NCBI RefSeq assembly: GCF_001039355.2
Contig: NW_019773903.1
Coordinates: 156,764-187,314, forward strand
DNA length: 30,551 bases
Origin: Lingula anatina
Taxonomy: Eukaryota; Brachiopoda; Lingulata; Lingulida; Lingulidae
Reading direction: 5' to 3'
Below are positions 10,463-19,842 of this stretch, in pieces (the stretch's first letter is position 1; each line of letters opens with the position of its first letter). The translations under genes and the position numbers were made by a program. Under the pieces are notes generated by a model that saw only the letters and a list, made by a program, of their open reading frames with translations, ran no database searches and was not told where the DNA came from.

Positions 10463-12156
10463 ATGGCTAGTAACACATCCAGTCTAGAGGACTTATCTGT
10501 GTACATAAACAATCTCGTTAATGTACAGAACTCTTCTTTGAGAAATTCCACCAACTTTCCATTAGAGCTGCGTGTGGTCAACTGTAGTATTATGTTACTA
10601 TCCATCATGGTGGGAATACCTGGAAGCATGTGCGTAATTCTAACAATAGCAAAGAAACGCCTATTCTGGACGCATGTTAACATACTGGTAGCCTGCACCT
10701 CATTAATGGACATTCTTCAATGTATCTTCGGGACACCACTTCACGTACATAGAAACCTCTGGAACCACAGAGCTCTGGACCCGAGAGACTGCCACGTGCT
10801 GTCGTTAGTTACCGTTTTCACGAATGTGACCAATGTCTGCCTGTTCGGTGCCATTTCTGTACTGCGTTTGATGCAGTTCGTTACAGAGCATCCCATACAG
10901 CGGAGGCAACTATTCAAATGGCTTACATTCAGCAGCATTGCCGTCAGCGCGGCTGTAGGGCTGGCATTGGCCATAGCTGCCACTTTCTATTCAAAAGCTC
11001 TTATTTATATATGTACCGACGACGACAGGCAGTATTTTCCCAACACGGAAGAGGTCGTTACCTACAAGTTATTCCTCCCCGTATTTGGCCTAAGCGCCCT
11101 CTTAATCCTAGGGTCTTACCTCGGTATATACTGCCACGTTAGGAAGTATTCGCGAGTGACACACTCTGCAGTGGAGACGCACGAAGGCCATGGGCAAGAT
11201 CCCAATGAAATCATCTACCTGCAGGCGATTCTGCCAAGTGATGCTCAGGGCCAGAGTGGTGGAGGGCATCAGAGTAATGACCTCGAACAGCTGGGGGCAC
11301 AGCCAACAGGATTTCAAGCTGTTCACCAGGGGGCGGACAAAACTATGCCGCTGGAGGAGCCGGTGTCTCAGAGAAGATTGCCCGATGCCCAGCAGGTGCC
11401 CGATGTCCAGCAGGTGCCCGATGTCCAACAGGTGCCCGTTGTCCAGCAGGTGCCCGATGTCCAGCAGGTGCCCGATGACCATCAGTTGCCCAGTGTCCAG
11501 CAAGTGCCCGATGTCCATCAGGTGCCGCAGCAGAGAAATGACATCTTGGTGGCTAAAACGTTCGCCTGGGTGTTGTTTGTCTGGTTAATCCTCTATCTCC
11601 CTCCAATCGTCATTGGCGCCTGGAAGTTCAAGCGCGGAGTCACTGCCCAGCTCATATACATCAGGTTAGTTCATGGCGCATCAATTATGTTAATCAAAAT
11701 GGGCAAAATCCATCTGAAAAAAAAAGGTTTCACCTGTACGTTTTCATCTTATGAAATTGACAGATATGTTTTATGCCAGGGTTTCTTTATATTTTGTTAT
11801 CGAATTTTTTTCTTTTTAAATCTTGCAGCTGAAAAAGATCATAAATTGAAAAAAAGATTTGAGAACCATAGCAGAAAAGATATGTACATTAACCTAGATG
11901 TGGTTGCAGTTTAGAAATGATAAAAAGCTAAACAAAAGATCTCTTAAGTAACCACACGTCTAAACCGTGTACTAGCAATGTTTTCATGGGGAAAATTGAG
12001 TTATCATCTTTCAGAAATCAATACCTTTATTTTTCTAGATCTTTCTTCCTCTCCCTCAACTGCATAGGTGCAGTATTGAACCCCTGGATTTACTGGTACA
12101 GCTCAAAAAAGTTTAGGAGGGCAACCAAACGCGCATGCGCCTGCAGCTTTGTATGA
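10463..12156 (+). CDS. orphan class A (rhodopsin-like) G protein-coupled receptor
   Basis: Exons are 10463-11664 and 12039-12156 (stop TGA), phase 2 at the junction, giving 439 aa. The N-terminus has N-glycosylation sequons (NTS, NSS, NST). Seven hydrophobic segments lie at about residues 38-62, 72-95, 110-134, 150-172, 200-225, 372-395 and 400-425. Class A markers: Asp83 in TM2 (position 2.50), Cys110 at the start of TM3 with a partner Cys in extracellular loop 2 (YICTDDD), and NPWIY in TM7 for NPxxY, encoded by exon 2. Unusual points: the DRY motif at the end of TM3 reads LRL (Arg135 kept), the TM1 Asn of GN is Ser, and intracellular loop 3 is about 140 residues and carries a hexapeptide repeat. 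Reading through the intron would lose TM7, so the spliced model is preferred. The ligand is unknown. Confidence 0.85.
11384..11527 (+). repeat. 18-bp coding minisatellite in GPCR loop 3 (DVQQVP repeat)
   Basis: Eight in-frame 18-bp units related to GATGTCCAGCAGGTGCCC encode variants of the hexapeptide DVQQVP (DAQQVP, VVQQVP, DDHQLP, SVQQVP, DVHQVP), at about residues 308-356. The units are a multiple of three, so copy-number change keeps the frame. The long reading frames on the other strand and in other frames here are products of this repeat. Confidence 0.95.
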
Positions 12157-12312
12157 TGGGTATTCTGGACATTTTGAGTAACGACCCAGTGCTGCCTTTA
12201 AATTGAAAAACTGTAGTATTGAGATCGCATATGTTTATAATATACATCTGCTATAGACATGAATATGGTCGCGCTTATCACTTGCAGATTTGTTTAATTG
12301 TCTATCATCACT

Positions 12313-12318
12313 AATAAA
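12313..12318 (+). promoter_or_regulatory. candidate polyadenylation signal of the GPCR gene
   Basis: An AATAAA hexamer about 155 bases after the GPCR stop codon. It is the first such hexamer seen downstream and precedes the MITE at 12387. No cDNA evidence is available. Confidence 0.4.
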
Positions 12319-12386
12319 CTCCTCTTAATTTACACTACTCGATCATTCCCGCAAGCGAGGAGTGCAACGTTTTACTTAATTACATG

Positions 12387-12723
12387 TTAAAGTGGTAACA
12401 ATTCATCGTGTGGATTCCATATTTCACAATTATTACATTGTAACACAATTATTACATTGTAACAACTCTTAGAAATATCATTAGCTCTATGTCACCACTC
12501 AAATGGCGGTTATTGAAATCCTCGAAATTGTTCTGGAATTTGTTCTTGACATCGGTCCATGTGACCTCCACAGATGGCTATCCTCTGTAAAAATCTATTA
12601 AAAAAACTATTTAAAAAAGTCAGGGACTAACTTTCATGTCGGAATGGTAAGTATGGGAAATTGGTCGTTTAGCCCATGAAAATCCCTTTTCTTTTTCTTT
12701 GTGAACAGTTGCTATCCCTTTAA
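12387..12723. mobile_element. TTAA-ended MITE, family B, copy 3 (diverged)
   Basis: The left end TTAAAGTGGTAACAATTCATCG and inverted right end GTTGCTATCCCTTTAA match the family ends with several changes. Interior blocks shared with the other copies include GGGACTAACTTT, GTAAGTATGGGAAA and TGACCTCCA. It is an older copy than those at 3665 and 7618. Confidence 0.7.
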
Positions 12724-13093
12724 AAAGGTGACCAACCAAGAATCAATCATTGTGAATATGGGGAAGGAAATTCGTCAAAAGGAAGAGCTTTATATAATAG
12801 TATTATTATTTCTATTAATCCATTATTGATGCTAGCACATTTGGTACAATGGCTATGATTTAACAATGTAAAATACATGATATATTGATGAATGCACAAT
12901 AGTGAGATGGACAGAATATATCATTTCTATACACACAGATGTGTATGATCATCGGCGAATATTTATTGTATGATATATGTGCACCTTTTGCTACACGTAC
13001 ATGTATTAAATAATACAGATGCCAAAAGATAACGCACAGTCACGTTACCTTAAAAGGAAAAGGGGGACCGCGGAAGCTTACAGTAGGAAGGGA

Positions 13094-13103
13094 CCCCCCC
13101 CCC

Positions 13104-13134
<31 letters not shown>

Positions 13135-13137
13135 ACA
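13094..13137. repeat. poly-C run followed by AC microsatellite
   Basis: About 27 consecutive C bases run directly into a (AC)n tract of about 17 bases. Confidence 0.95.
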
Positions 13138-14498
13138 TTCATATATACACATTAGGATCTGTCATAGATGATAATAATAATTACACATTATAACAAGTAA
13201 TCCTGATGGAAATTCATCTGTGTAGTCGTAGGATTTGATCGAAAGCTCTGTCAGGTATAGCTCTATTTTTTAGTGTAGAAATTGAAAAGTTTAATACTTG
13301 AATCATTATAACAAGTAAGACTTTCTACGTGATATTATATGTTATTTTATACCTTTACGTTGTTATCATTATTATAAAATTCGGGGAAACGTGTATATGG
13401 GTATAGGGTAGATATATACTGTGACTTAAGATTCGCGGTAACCAGATACAAATATGTAATGAAACATGATTGTGTATTGTTCATAGCATTAATCTATCTA
13501 AAATATCTGCTCCGTAATCTTCCAGATAATGTAAGGTGGTTTGGAGGTAAAAATATCAAATGTTATTTGAATGTTTTGTCGATAATCGGAGCAAACATCA
13601 AGACAATGTGTAATGGTTTATGGTGGTGAAAAGCGCTGAAAACTACGCTAGCCCTATGACACTAAATGAGGTGATCTCCACGGCAGTTCGTCGTTGTATA
13701 TTTAACGAAGAAGTTCCAGAATTTAGTTTTTATATATTCGTGGTTTTAGTTCTCCTACATGGCTAAAAAATAACACACATCACTTTCCAACCTCAATAAA
13801 TTAAAAGCTCATCGCGATTTCCCGGTCATTTAACTACAGTAGTCCCTTCGATGCCTTGACGTCTAACAAGTTGATCACGAACTTATTATTAGGTAGGTGA
13901 GATCGAATAGCAGCTACTTGAAGCACACAAGTAGTGTTTACCCATGTTAGCTATTCCATGGCCATCATTATAGGTCTGATAGTAGGCACTGAGGAATTAA
14001 CAAGGAGAAAATTACATATAAATATATATACCTTGCTAAATAAGCCATTAATCTTGGATAAACAGCAGCATGGCGAGCATAAGCAAGACGGCGATGTCGT
14101 GTATTATTTTTGGGGGATAACAGTCAATTGTTTGTTATACACAGAAAAAAAACGATAATGATGAATAAACGTTTTAGCAAATGTCAACAGAAAACCATTT
14201 ACGATATCCCTTGCAATAGAAAAATTAAAGCCACAAATACTCTGTTTAACGATAATTTGTAAACAGTGTAGGGTGGTAGCGGCAGCAGCTGTATCCATTA
14301 TAGAAAAGACTGAAGATTCAATTAACAAATTATGCGAGCAGAGCAAATTCTTCCAATTTTGCTACAAAGATGCTTCAATTAACACAGGGCAACTGAATAT
14401 AAAACTAAAAAAACTGAAATTGCATATATGTAAGTGCCTTCTTCTAGACAAGATTATAATTTTTCACTAAGATCAACAAGTGTAAGTCTGTCTGTGTG

Positions 14499-14501
<3 letters not shown>

Positions 14502-14532
<31 letters not shown>
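14502..14532. repeat. CT dinucleotide microsatellite
   Basis: An uninterrupted TC/CT run of about 30 bases shortly before a family A MITE. A similar CT run lies at 29081-29107. Confidence 0.95.
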
Positions 14533-14535
<3 letters not shown>

Positions 14536-14561
14536 GCACACACTCTTGTAGGCGTACCTAG

Positions 14562-14796
14562 TCTATCATCCCATTTCCATAGATTTTTAGATCGATCTAT
14601 CCCTGTGGGGAGTCTCACTAGATTACTGTCAGATTGGCCGGCTTAAGAGTCTGTCCCGCCTACTAAAAGCTGTAAGGGGGTAATTAACTATGGTGCCCGC
14701 TCGGCTGACTGCAATTTAGCGTGAACCCCCAGGGAGTTAGGTCGATCTAAAACTTAATCTTTAGATCGATCTAAACCTCTAGGAAAGCACCCTTTA
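14562..14796. mobile_element. palindromic MITE, family A, copy 2
   Basis: The left arm TTTAGATCGATCTATCCC, then GGGGAGTCTCACTAGATTAC, is answered by GCAATTTAGCGTGAACCCCC, then AGTTAGGTCGATCTAAA. The centre contains GTCCCGCCTACTAAAAGCTG. It is very close to the copy at 29404. The outer borders are approximate. Confidence 0.8.
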
Positions 14797-15007
14797 GTTG
14801 GTCTACAGTGTAGTGCTTACTTCTTGAGTAAATTCACTTTTCATTTTTGCACTTATTTCGAATTTAAGTCAGGTTAACAATATATTGTCATCATCGTTAG
14901 TGTTGTAGATTACTGTCATATTTTTCATAAATCTATATGTAATGTATATGTACAATTTTGTAAATACCGGTACATGCTGTCACATGAGATACAATAAATA
15001 TCCCTGT

Positions 15008-15022
15008 TTTTTTTCTTTTTTT

Positions 15023-15062
<40 letters not shown>
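15008..15062. repeat. poly-T and GT microsatellite
   Basis: An interrupted T run (15008-15026) is followed by about 36 bases of alternating G and T. Confidence 0.95.
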
Positions 15063-15065
<3 letters not shown>

Positions 15066-15590
15066 ATAGGCCTATCCGTATTTCGAAATTAATTTGACTA
15101 TTTCACGTTGTATATGGACATGTCTCTTTAACACTGGTAAATCTTGCACTTATCTAATCTAATTTTCTTTTGTGTCATGGTTTGAGATAGTGTGTGCATT
15201 GTTAGAGAGTCACATGTATAGCTAGGGTCAGCAAGGGATCGGTTTTCCGGGAAAGTTGACAAATTTCCTGTCTATCTATCGTACGTAACAATTGTTCAAT
15301 TTATTCGATCCTAGCATTCACTAATATATAGGTTTTTTAAGGCCTGCAAGCAAATCCAAAGCCTTCAAATGCTATGAAATTGAGTCGCAGTGGAGAAATT
15401 AGACCTTAATCCTATCGACTGAAAATCATGAAAGCGTAAAGAAAAAAAAAGATTTAAAAAATAGCTATAAAATAACCATATTTATTCACTCTGTATATGG
15501 CGCAGTTGTTATTCATGATTATAACTAATTCAAATTAGTAGAAGCACGTCAAATGATCCATTTTCCAGAAAAATAATGACAGGCTTCTTG

Positions 15591-15624
15591 CCCCCCCCCC
15601 CCCCCCCCCTCGGAACCGCCCCTG
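15591..15624. repeat. poly-C run next to a hAT-like end
   Basis: A run of about 19 C is followed by CGGAACCGCCCCTG, which in reverse reads CAGGGGCGGTTCCG, resembling a hAT terminus. No partner end was identified. Confidence 0.5.
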
Positions 15625-17435
15625 TAGGGTTTAACGGCCACTGTATGCATTCACATCTCTGTGGATGATTTTATCGGCCTAGCTAGCTACTGCGCACAAA
15701 CTCCACGGGGACTCTCTTAGGACGCAATCAGATTAACAGACTAGTCTCCTTTTGTTATCAACGTACTCACAGCTTTTCTGTATTAATAAATTCCGCTCAA
15801 CGCCAGAGAATAAACAGTTAAGACTGATTGTAAGTTCACTATATGATGAAAAACTTTATCTATATAAATCTTACTTGCTGAATTGGTCCTTTTCAAATTT
15901 GGGGGGTTCACGATTAGTGTCAATCGTAATGAGCTGTGTGCCTCTTAAAAATACTCCGGCTCTTCGCATGGACCTTTTGCCTCCTTTATGTTTATTTATC
16001 GGCTACACCATATCGGTGGAAATAAGACTGAAATAGCAAGAGCACGCTATAGTGTAGCAGTTGTTGGAAGTTTTGAATTCCTCCGTGATTGTTGAAGAAC
16101 AGCGAAATTTGGTGTGACCTTGCCTCTACAGTTATAGGCCTATAACGCACTTATTACGTTAGCTGGAGTTTCAAACAAACGTATTTTATGTATAGGCCCT
16201 AATATAAAATTATATTTCGTTTCTTTATTTGTATTTGATAACAGAAGCTCAGTGCTTACTTAGGGATAACATGTGTTCGTCACGCACATTTTAATCCCAC
16301 AGCTATTGTACGCATGCATCTTGAAACAAACAAGCACACAATCTTCTTATAACCATAGGAAGCGGCATATTTCGTCATTTCTTTGTTGCTCGTTCCAGTG
16401 ATCAGGAATTACTTGACGTAGTAATACCACGTAGCGTTAATTTTAAGCCAAGTTATATAATAAAAACCTACATATATTTGCCATGAAACAGAAGGAAAAT
16501 ATTTTTCTAACCAATTGGCCATTGAAAGCGACTTCAGAAACATAAATTGAGGGAATGCTTGGTCTAGCGTTGTCAATTCACACATAATAGGAGGGCCTGA
16601 TAATGAAAAATCTTGAAAATCACGAATCACAGGACATGTAATGACTTTCACGAAAGACGGGGAAACAGCGACATCCACGAATCACGGGAATGGCGTGCTT
16701 CACAAATCACACTTTCGCGGATAACAATAATACCCTATGCAGTGGCGGATTTATGGGGGTGTCATTGTGGCTCTTCAGCGCCCCCTAACCACACGCCAAG
16801 GGCATCCGCAGACCTCCCCCCCCCCCTTGAATTAAATAATCCTGTATTTGCCCCTGCCTATGGGCCTCTCTACCAAGCCAAGGGTCATTTTCCACCCATC
16901 TACACCGTACTTCACAGGAAAACTAGCTAACTTACATGTATTTCTGTTCATTCTAGATGTTCCGGTATAGTAGGCCTAATTTGCTTTGGTAGAGGAATGG
17001 CGTACGCATTTATAAGTCCTATCATTCCTATATCTTGATTTCAAGTGTAATGTTGGTTCCTCGCTTCTTTTATGTATATTTATTGGCTACACCATATTGG
17101 TAGAAATAAATATAAACGGTAAGAGTATGTCATAGTATATAGCGGTCTGTTTTAAGTTTTCTCTGCAGCTCAGGAGATAGTAAGACCATAGAAGTAGAGA
17201 AAATAATATATTGCGCTTAGACAAGTGTTGTGCACACCCGGCGAAATCTCACCTGTAGCATTCAAGATGTCTCCGTCCTTCCCGAGGTGATGTGATGTCT
17301 TCGCTGTTATCTTTGAGCTGTTTAAACGTGTCTCGAGATAAGACCCGTCCTCTGAAGGTGACCCGAAATGCAGCAGACATTTAAGAGGGGCTACATGGTT
17401 TTTAACTTAATCATTAAGGCTTAAAGGACTCGGCA

Positions 17436-17742
17436 ATGAAGCGAGTGTGCACTCGGCAATTTCGTAACTTGACGAGGTTGAGGTCGTTTGGGGAGGTGAG
17501 AGAGAAAATATCTCGATCTATCAACCATGTTTGTCTGTCAAGACGGTCATTTCACGGCTCAGCTTGTCGTCTGGGGGAGCTGGAGCTGACGTCTGTGAGA
17601 TACCCCCACGTACAGAGGGGGAAATACGCCACGCTGACAGAGAAGGATGTGGACTTCTTCCAGAAACTGCTGCCGCAGAGAGTGCTGCAAGACCCCAGCG
17701 AGCTGGACGGGTATAATATCGACTGGATGAGGACTGTTAGAG
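17436..17742 (+). CDS. D2HGDH: D2HGDH exon 1, isolated copy (partial gene)
   Basis: 307 coding bases with a GT donor at 17743, encoding a basic, mitochondrial-type leader ([18 protein letters not shown]) and then the start of the mature protein up to DWMRTVRG. It differs from the exon at 18837 by five substitutions, only one changing an amino acid (RSFHG against RSLHG). No further D2HGDH exon follows before the N at 18513 or at the right edge of the window. If the structure described in the findings is right, exon 2 of this copy lies just beyond 30551. It could be one haplotype of the gene or the front of a real paralogue; the open frame and intact donor argue against a decayed pseudogene. 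Confidence 0.75.
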
Positions 17743-17830
17743 GTGAGAGATTGAGCTTTTTTACCACAACTGCTCCCCTGCATCCCCCACCCCTTCATTA
17801 CAACCCATCAATACCCCCTTCTTATACATG

Positions 17831-17946
17831 TACACACACACACATACACACACACACATACACACACACACACATGCACATACACACATGCACACACACA
17901 GACATGCACATGCACATACACACATGTACACACACACACACACACC
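17831..17946. repeat. CA microsatellite in D2HGDH intron 1, copy A
   Basis: Imperfect (CA)n with ATGCACAT interruptions. It is longer than the equivalent tract at 19231-19323 in copy B. Cysteine/valine-rich and histidine/threonine-rich ORFs across it are artefacts. Confidence 0.95.
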
Positions 17947-18486
17947 CGCAGGGGCAAGACTCATAGGCTTTGGTTCTTCCATTATATCTGATAAAATGAA
18001 AGTCTCGGTTTATTATAAAATACTTTTTTTTTATATTTTTTTTTCACAATCAAAGTAACATGTATACATGCAAACATCAGAATACAGATCTCAGCAAGTA
18101 CTAGTAATAACAAACTGGATTAGCAGAGGAAATACAATACCTATTACCTTTAATATAAGGCCATAAAAAATACAAATAACTGCACAAAAGCAATGGACTT
18201 AACTGTTGACATTAGCACATATAACAAAAACTGTATCTGTTTAGTTTGCTATTGTGTATGTTTTACAGTTTTGTTTGCCATATAAAAACATCACATAATA
18301 AGGTTTTATACATGTTTATGTCCGATGCTTATTAAGTATTCACTTTGAAAAACCCAGAGGAAATACAATAACTTTCACCCTAATATAAGGGAGTAAATAA
18401 ATAAGTAAATAACCACACAAAAGCAGTGGACCAGACTGTTGGCATTAGCACATATAACAAAAACTGTTAGGTTTGCTTTTGTGAAT

Positions 18487-18512
18487 CAGTCATTCTTTGC
18501 TAGTGGTGCACT
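18487..18512. mobile_element. left end of a DNA transposon, cut off by an N
   Basis: CAGTCATTCTTTGCTAGTGG starts right after GAAT in intron 1 of D2HGDH copy A. The inverted counterpart ends at 30503 and is followed by GAAT. Only 26 bases are visible before the N at 18513. The uninterrupted site (one GAAT) is at 19839-19842. Confidence 0.75.
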
Positions 18513-18514
18513 NG

Positions 18515-19842
18515 AAACGGTAAGAGTATGTCATAGTATATAGCGGTCTGTTTTAAGTTTTCTCTGCAGCTCAGGAGATAGTAAGACCATAGAAGTAGAG
18601 AAAATAATATATTGCGCTTAGACAAGTGTTGTGCACACCCGGCGAAATCTCACCTGTAGCATTCAAGATGTCTCCGTCCTTCCCGAGGTGATGTGATGTC
18701 TTCGCTGTTATCTTTGAGCTGTTTAAACGTGTCTCGAGATAAGACCCGTCCTCTGAAGGTGACCCGAAATGCAGCAGACATTTAAGAGGGGCTACATGGT
18801 TTTTAACTTAATCATTAAGGCTTAAAGGACTCGGCAATGAAGCGAGTGTGCACTCGGCAATTTCGTAACTTGACGAGGTTGAGGTCGTTTGGGGAGGTGA
18901 GAGAGAAAATATCTCGATCTATCAACCATGTTTGTCTGTCAAGACGGTCACTTCACGGCTCAGCTTGTCGTCTGGGGGAGCTGGAGCTGACGTCTGTGAG
19001 ATACCCCCACGTACAGAGGGGGAAATACGCCACGCTGACAGAGAAGGATGTGGACTTCTTCCAGAAGCTGCTGCCCCAGAGAGTGTTGCAAGACCCCAGT
19101 GAGCTGGACGGGTATAATATCGACTGGATGAGGACTGTTAGAGGTGAGAGATTGAGCTTTTTTACCACAACTGCTCCCCTGCATCCCCCACCCCTTCATT
19201 ACAACCCATCAATACCCCCTCCTTATACATGTACACACACACACATACACACACACACATGCACATACACACATGCACACACACAGACACGCACATGCAC
19301 ACATACATGTACACACACACACCCGCAGGGGCAAGACTCAAGCTTGGGTTCTTACATTATATCTGATAAATGAAAGTTGATTTATTATAAAATACTTTTT
19401 AAAAATATTTTTTCATTTTCACAATCAAAGCAACATACATGCATACATCAGAATACACACTTCAGCAAGTAATATAAACTGGATTAGCAGAGAAAATACA
19501 TTACCTTAATATAAAGGCATAAAAAATACAAATAACCGCACAAAAGCAATGGACTTAATTGTTGACATTAGCACATATAACAAAAACTGTCTCTGTTTAG
19601 TTTGCTATTGTGTATGTTTTACAGTTTTGTTCGCCATATAAAAACATCACATAATAAGGTTTTATACATGTTTATGGCCGATGCTTATTAAGTATTCACT
19701 TTGAAAAACCCAGAGGAAATACAAAAACTTTCACCCTAATATAAGGGAGTAAATAAATAAGTAAATAACCACACAAAAGCAGTAGACCAGACTGTTGACA
19801 TTAGCACATATAACAAAAACTGTTAGGTTTGCTTTTGTGAAT
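18515..19842. repeat. duplicated segment, copy B (D2HGDH 5' region, empty site)
   Basis: Partner of 17114-18486. Beyond the shared part it continues as ATGTTTTATGATTTTGTTCG without the transposon seen in copy A. The last 44 bases of the window (30508-30551) match 19843-19886 with one difference. Confidence 0.9.

Larger units (their letters stand above)
12724..17113. other. gene-free repeat-rich stretch
   Basis: Besides the repeats listed separately, nothing here supports a gene. The ORFs at 13934, 14273, 15752 and 16613 lack recognisable domains and splice-compatible neighbours. Sequence around 15981-16080 is repeated, diverged, at about 17066-17165 (both contain GGCTACACCATAT followed by GGAAATAA or AGAAATAA). 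Confidence 0.4.
17114..18486. repeat. duplicated segment, copy A (D2HGDH 5' region)
   Basis: 17114-18486 matches 18515-19842 almost base for base at a starting offset of 1401. The match covers about 320 bases upstream of the D2HGDH start codon, all of exon 1, the CA microsatellite and several hundred bases of intron 1. Differences are scattered substitutions, microsatellite length and small indels. Copy A ends exactly where the sequence beginning CAGTCATTC (a transposon end) starts; copy B begins directly after the single N at 18513. Confidence 0.9.

Noticed and set aside
11108-11518. Minus-strand ORF with GHLLDI repeats
   Set aside because: It is the reverse reading of the 18-bp repeat and membrane segments of the GPCR.
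11665-11914. GPCR reading frame continued into the intron
   Set aside because: It ends in a lysine-rich, low-complexity tail without TM7. Splicing to 12039 restores TM7 with NPWIY in perfect phase.
17761-18058. Cysteine/valine-rich and histidine/threonine-rich ORFs
   Set aside because: They are translations of the CA microsatellite in D2HGDH intron 1.
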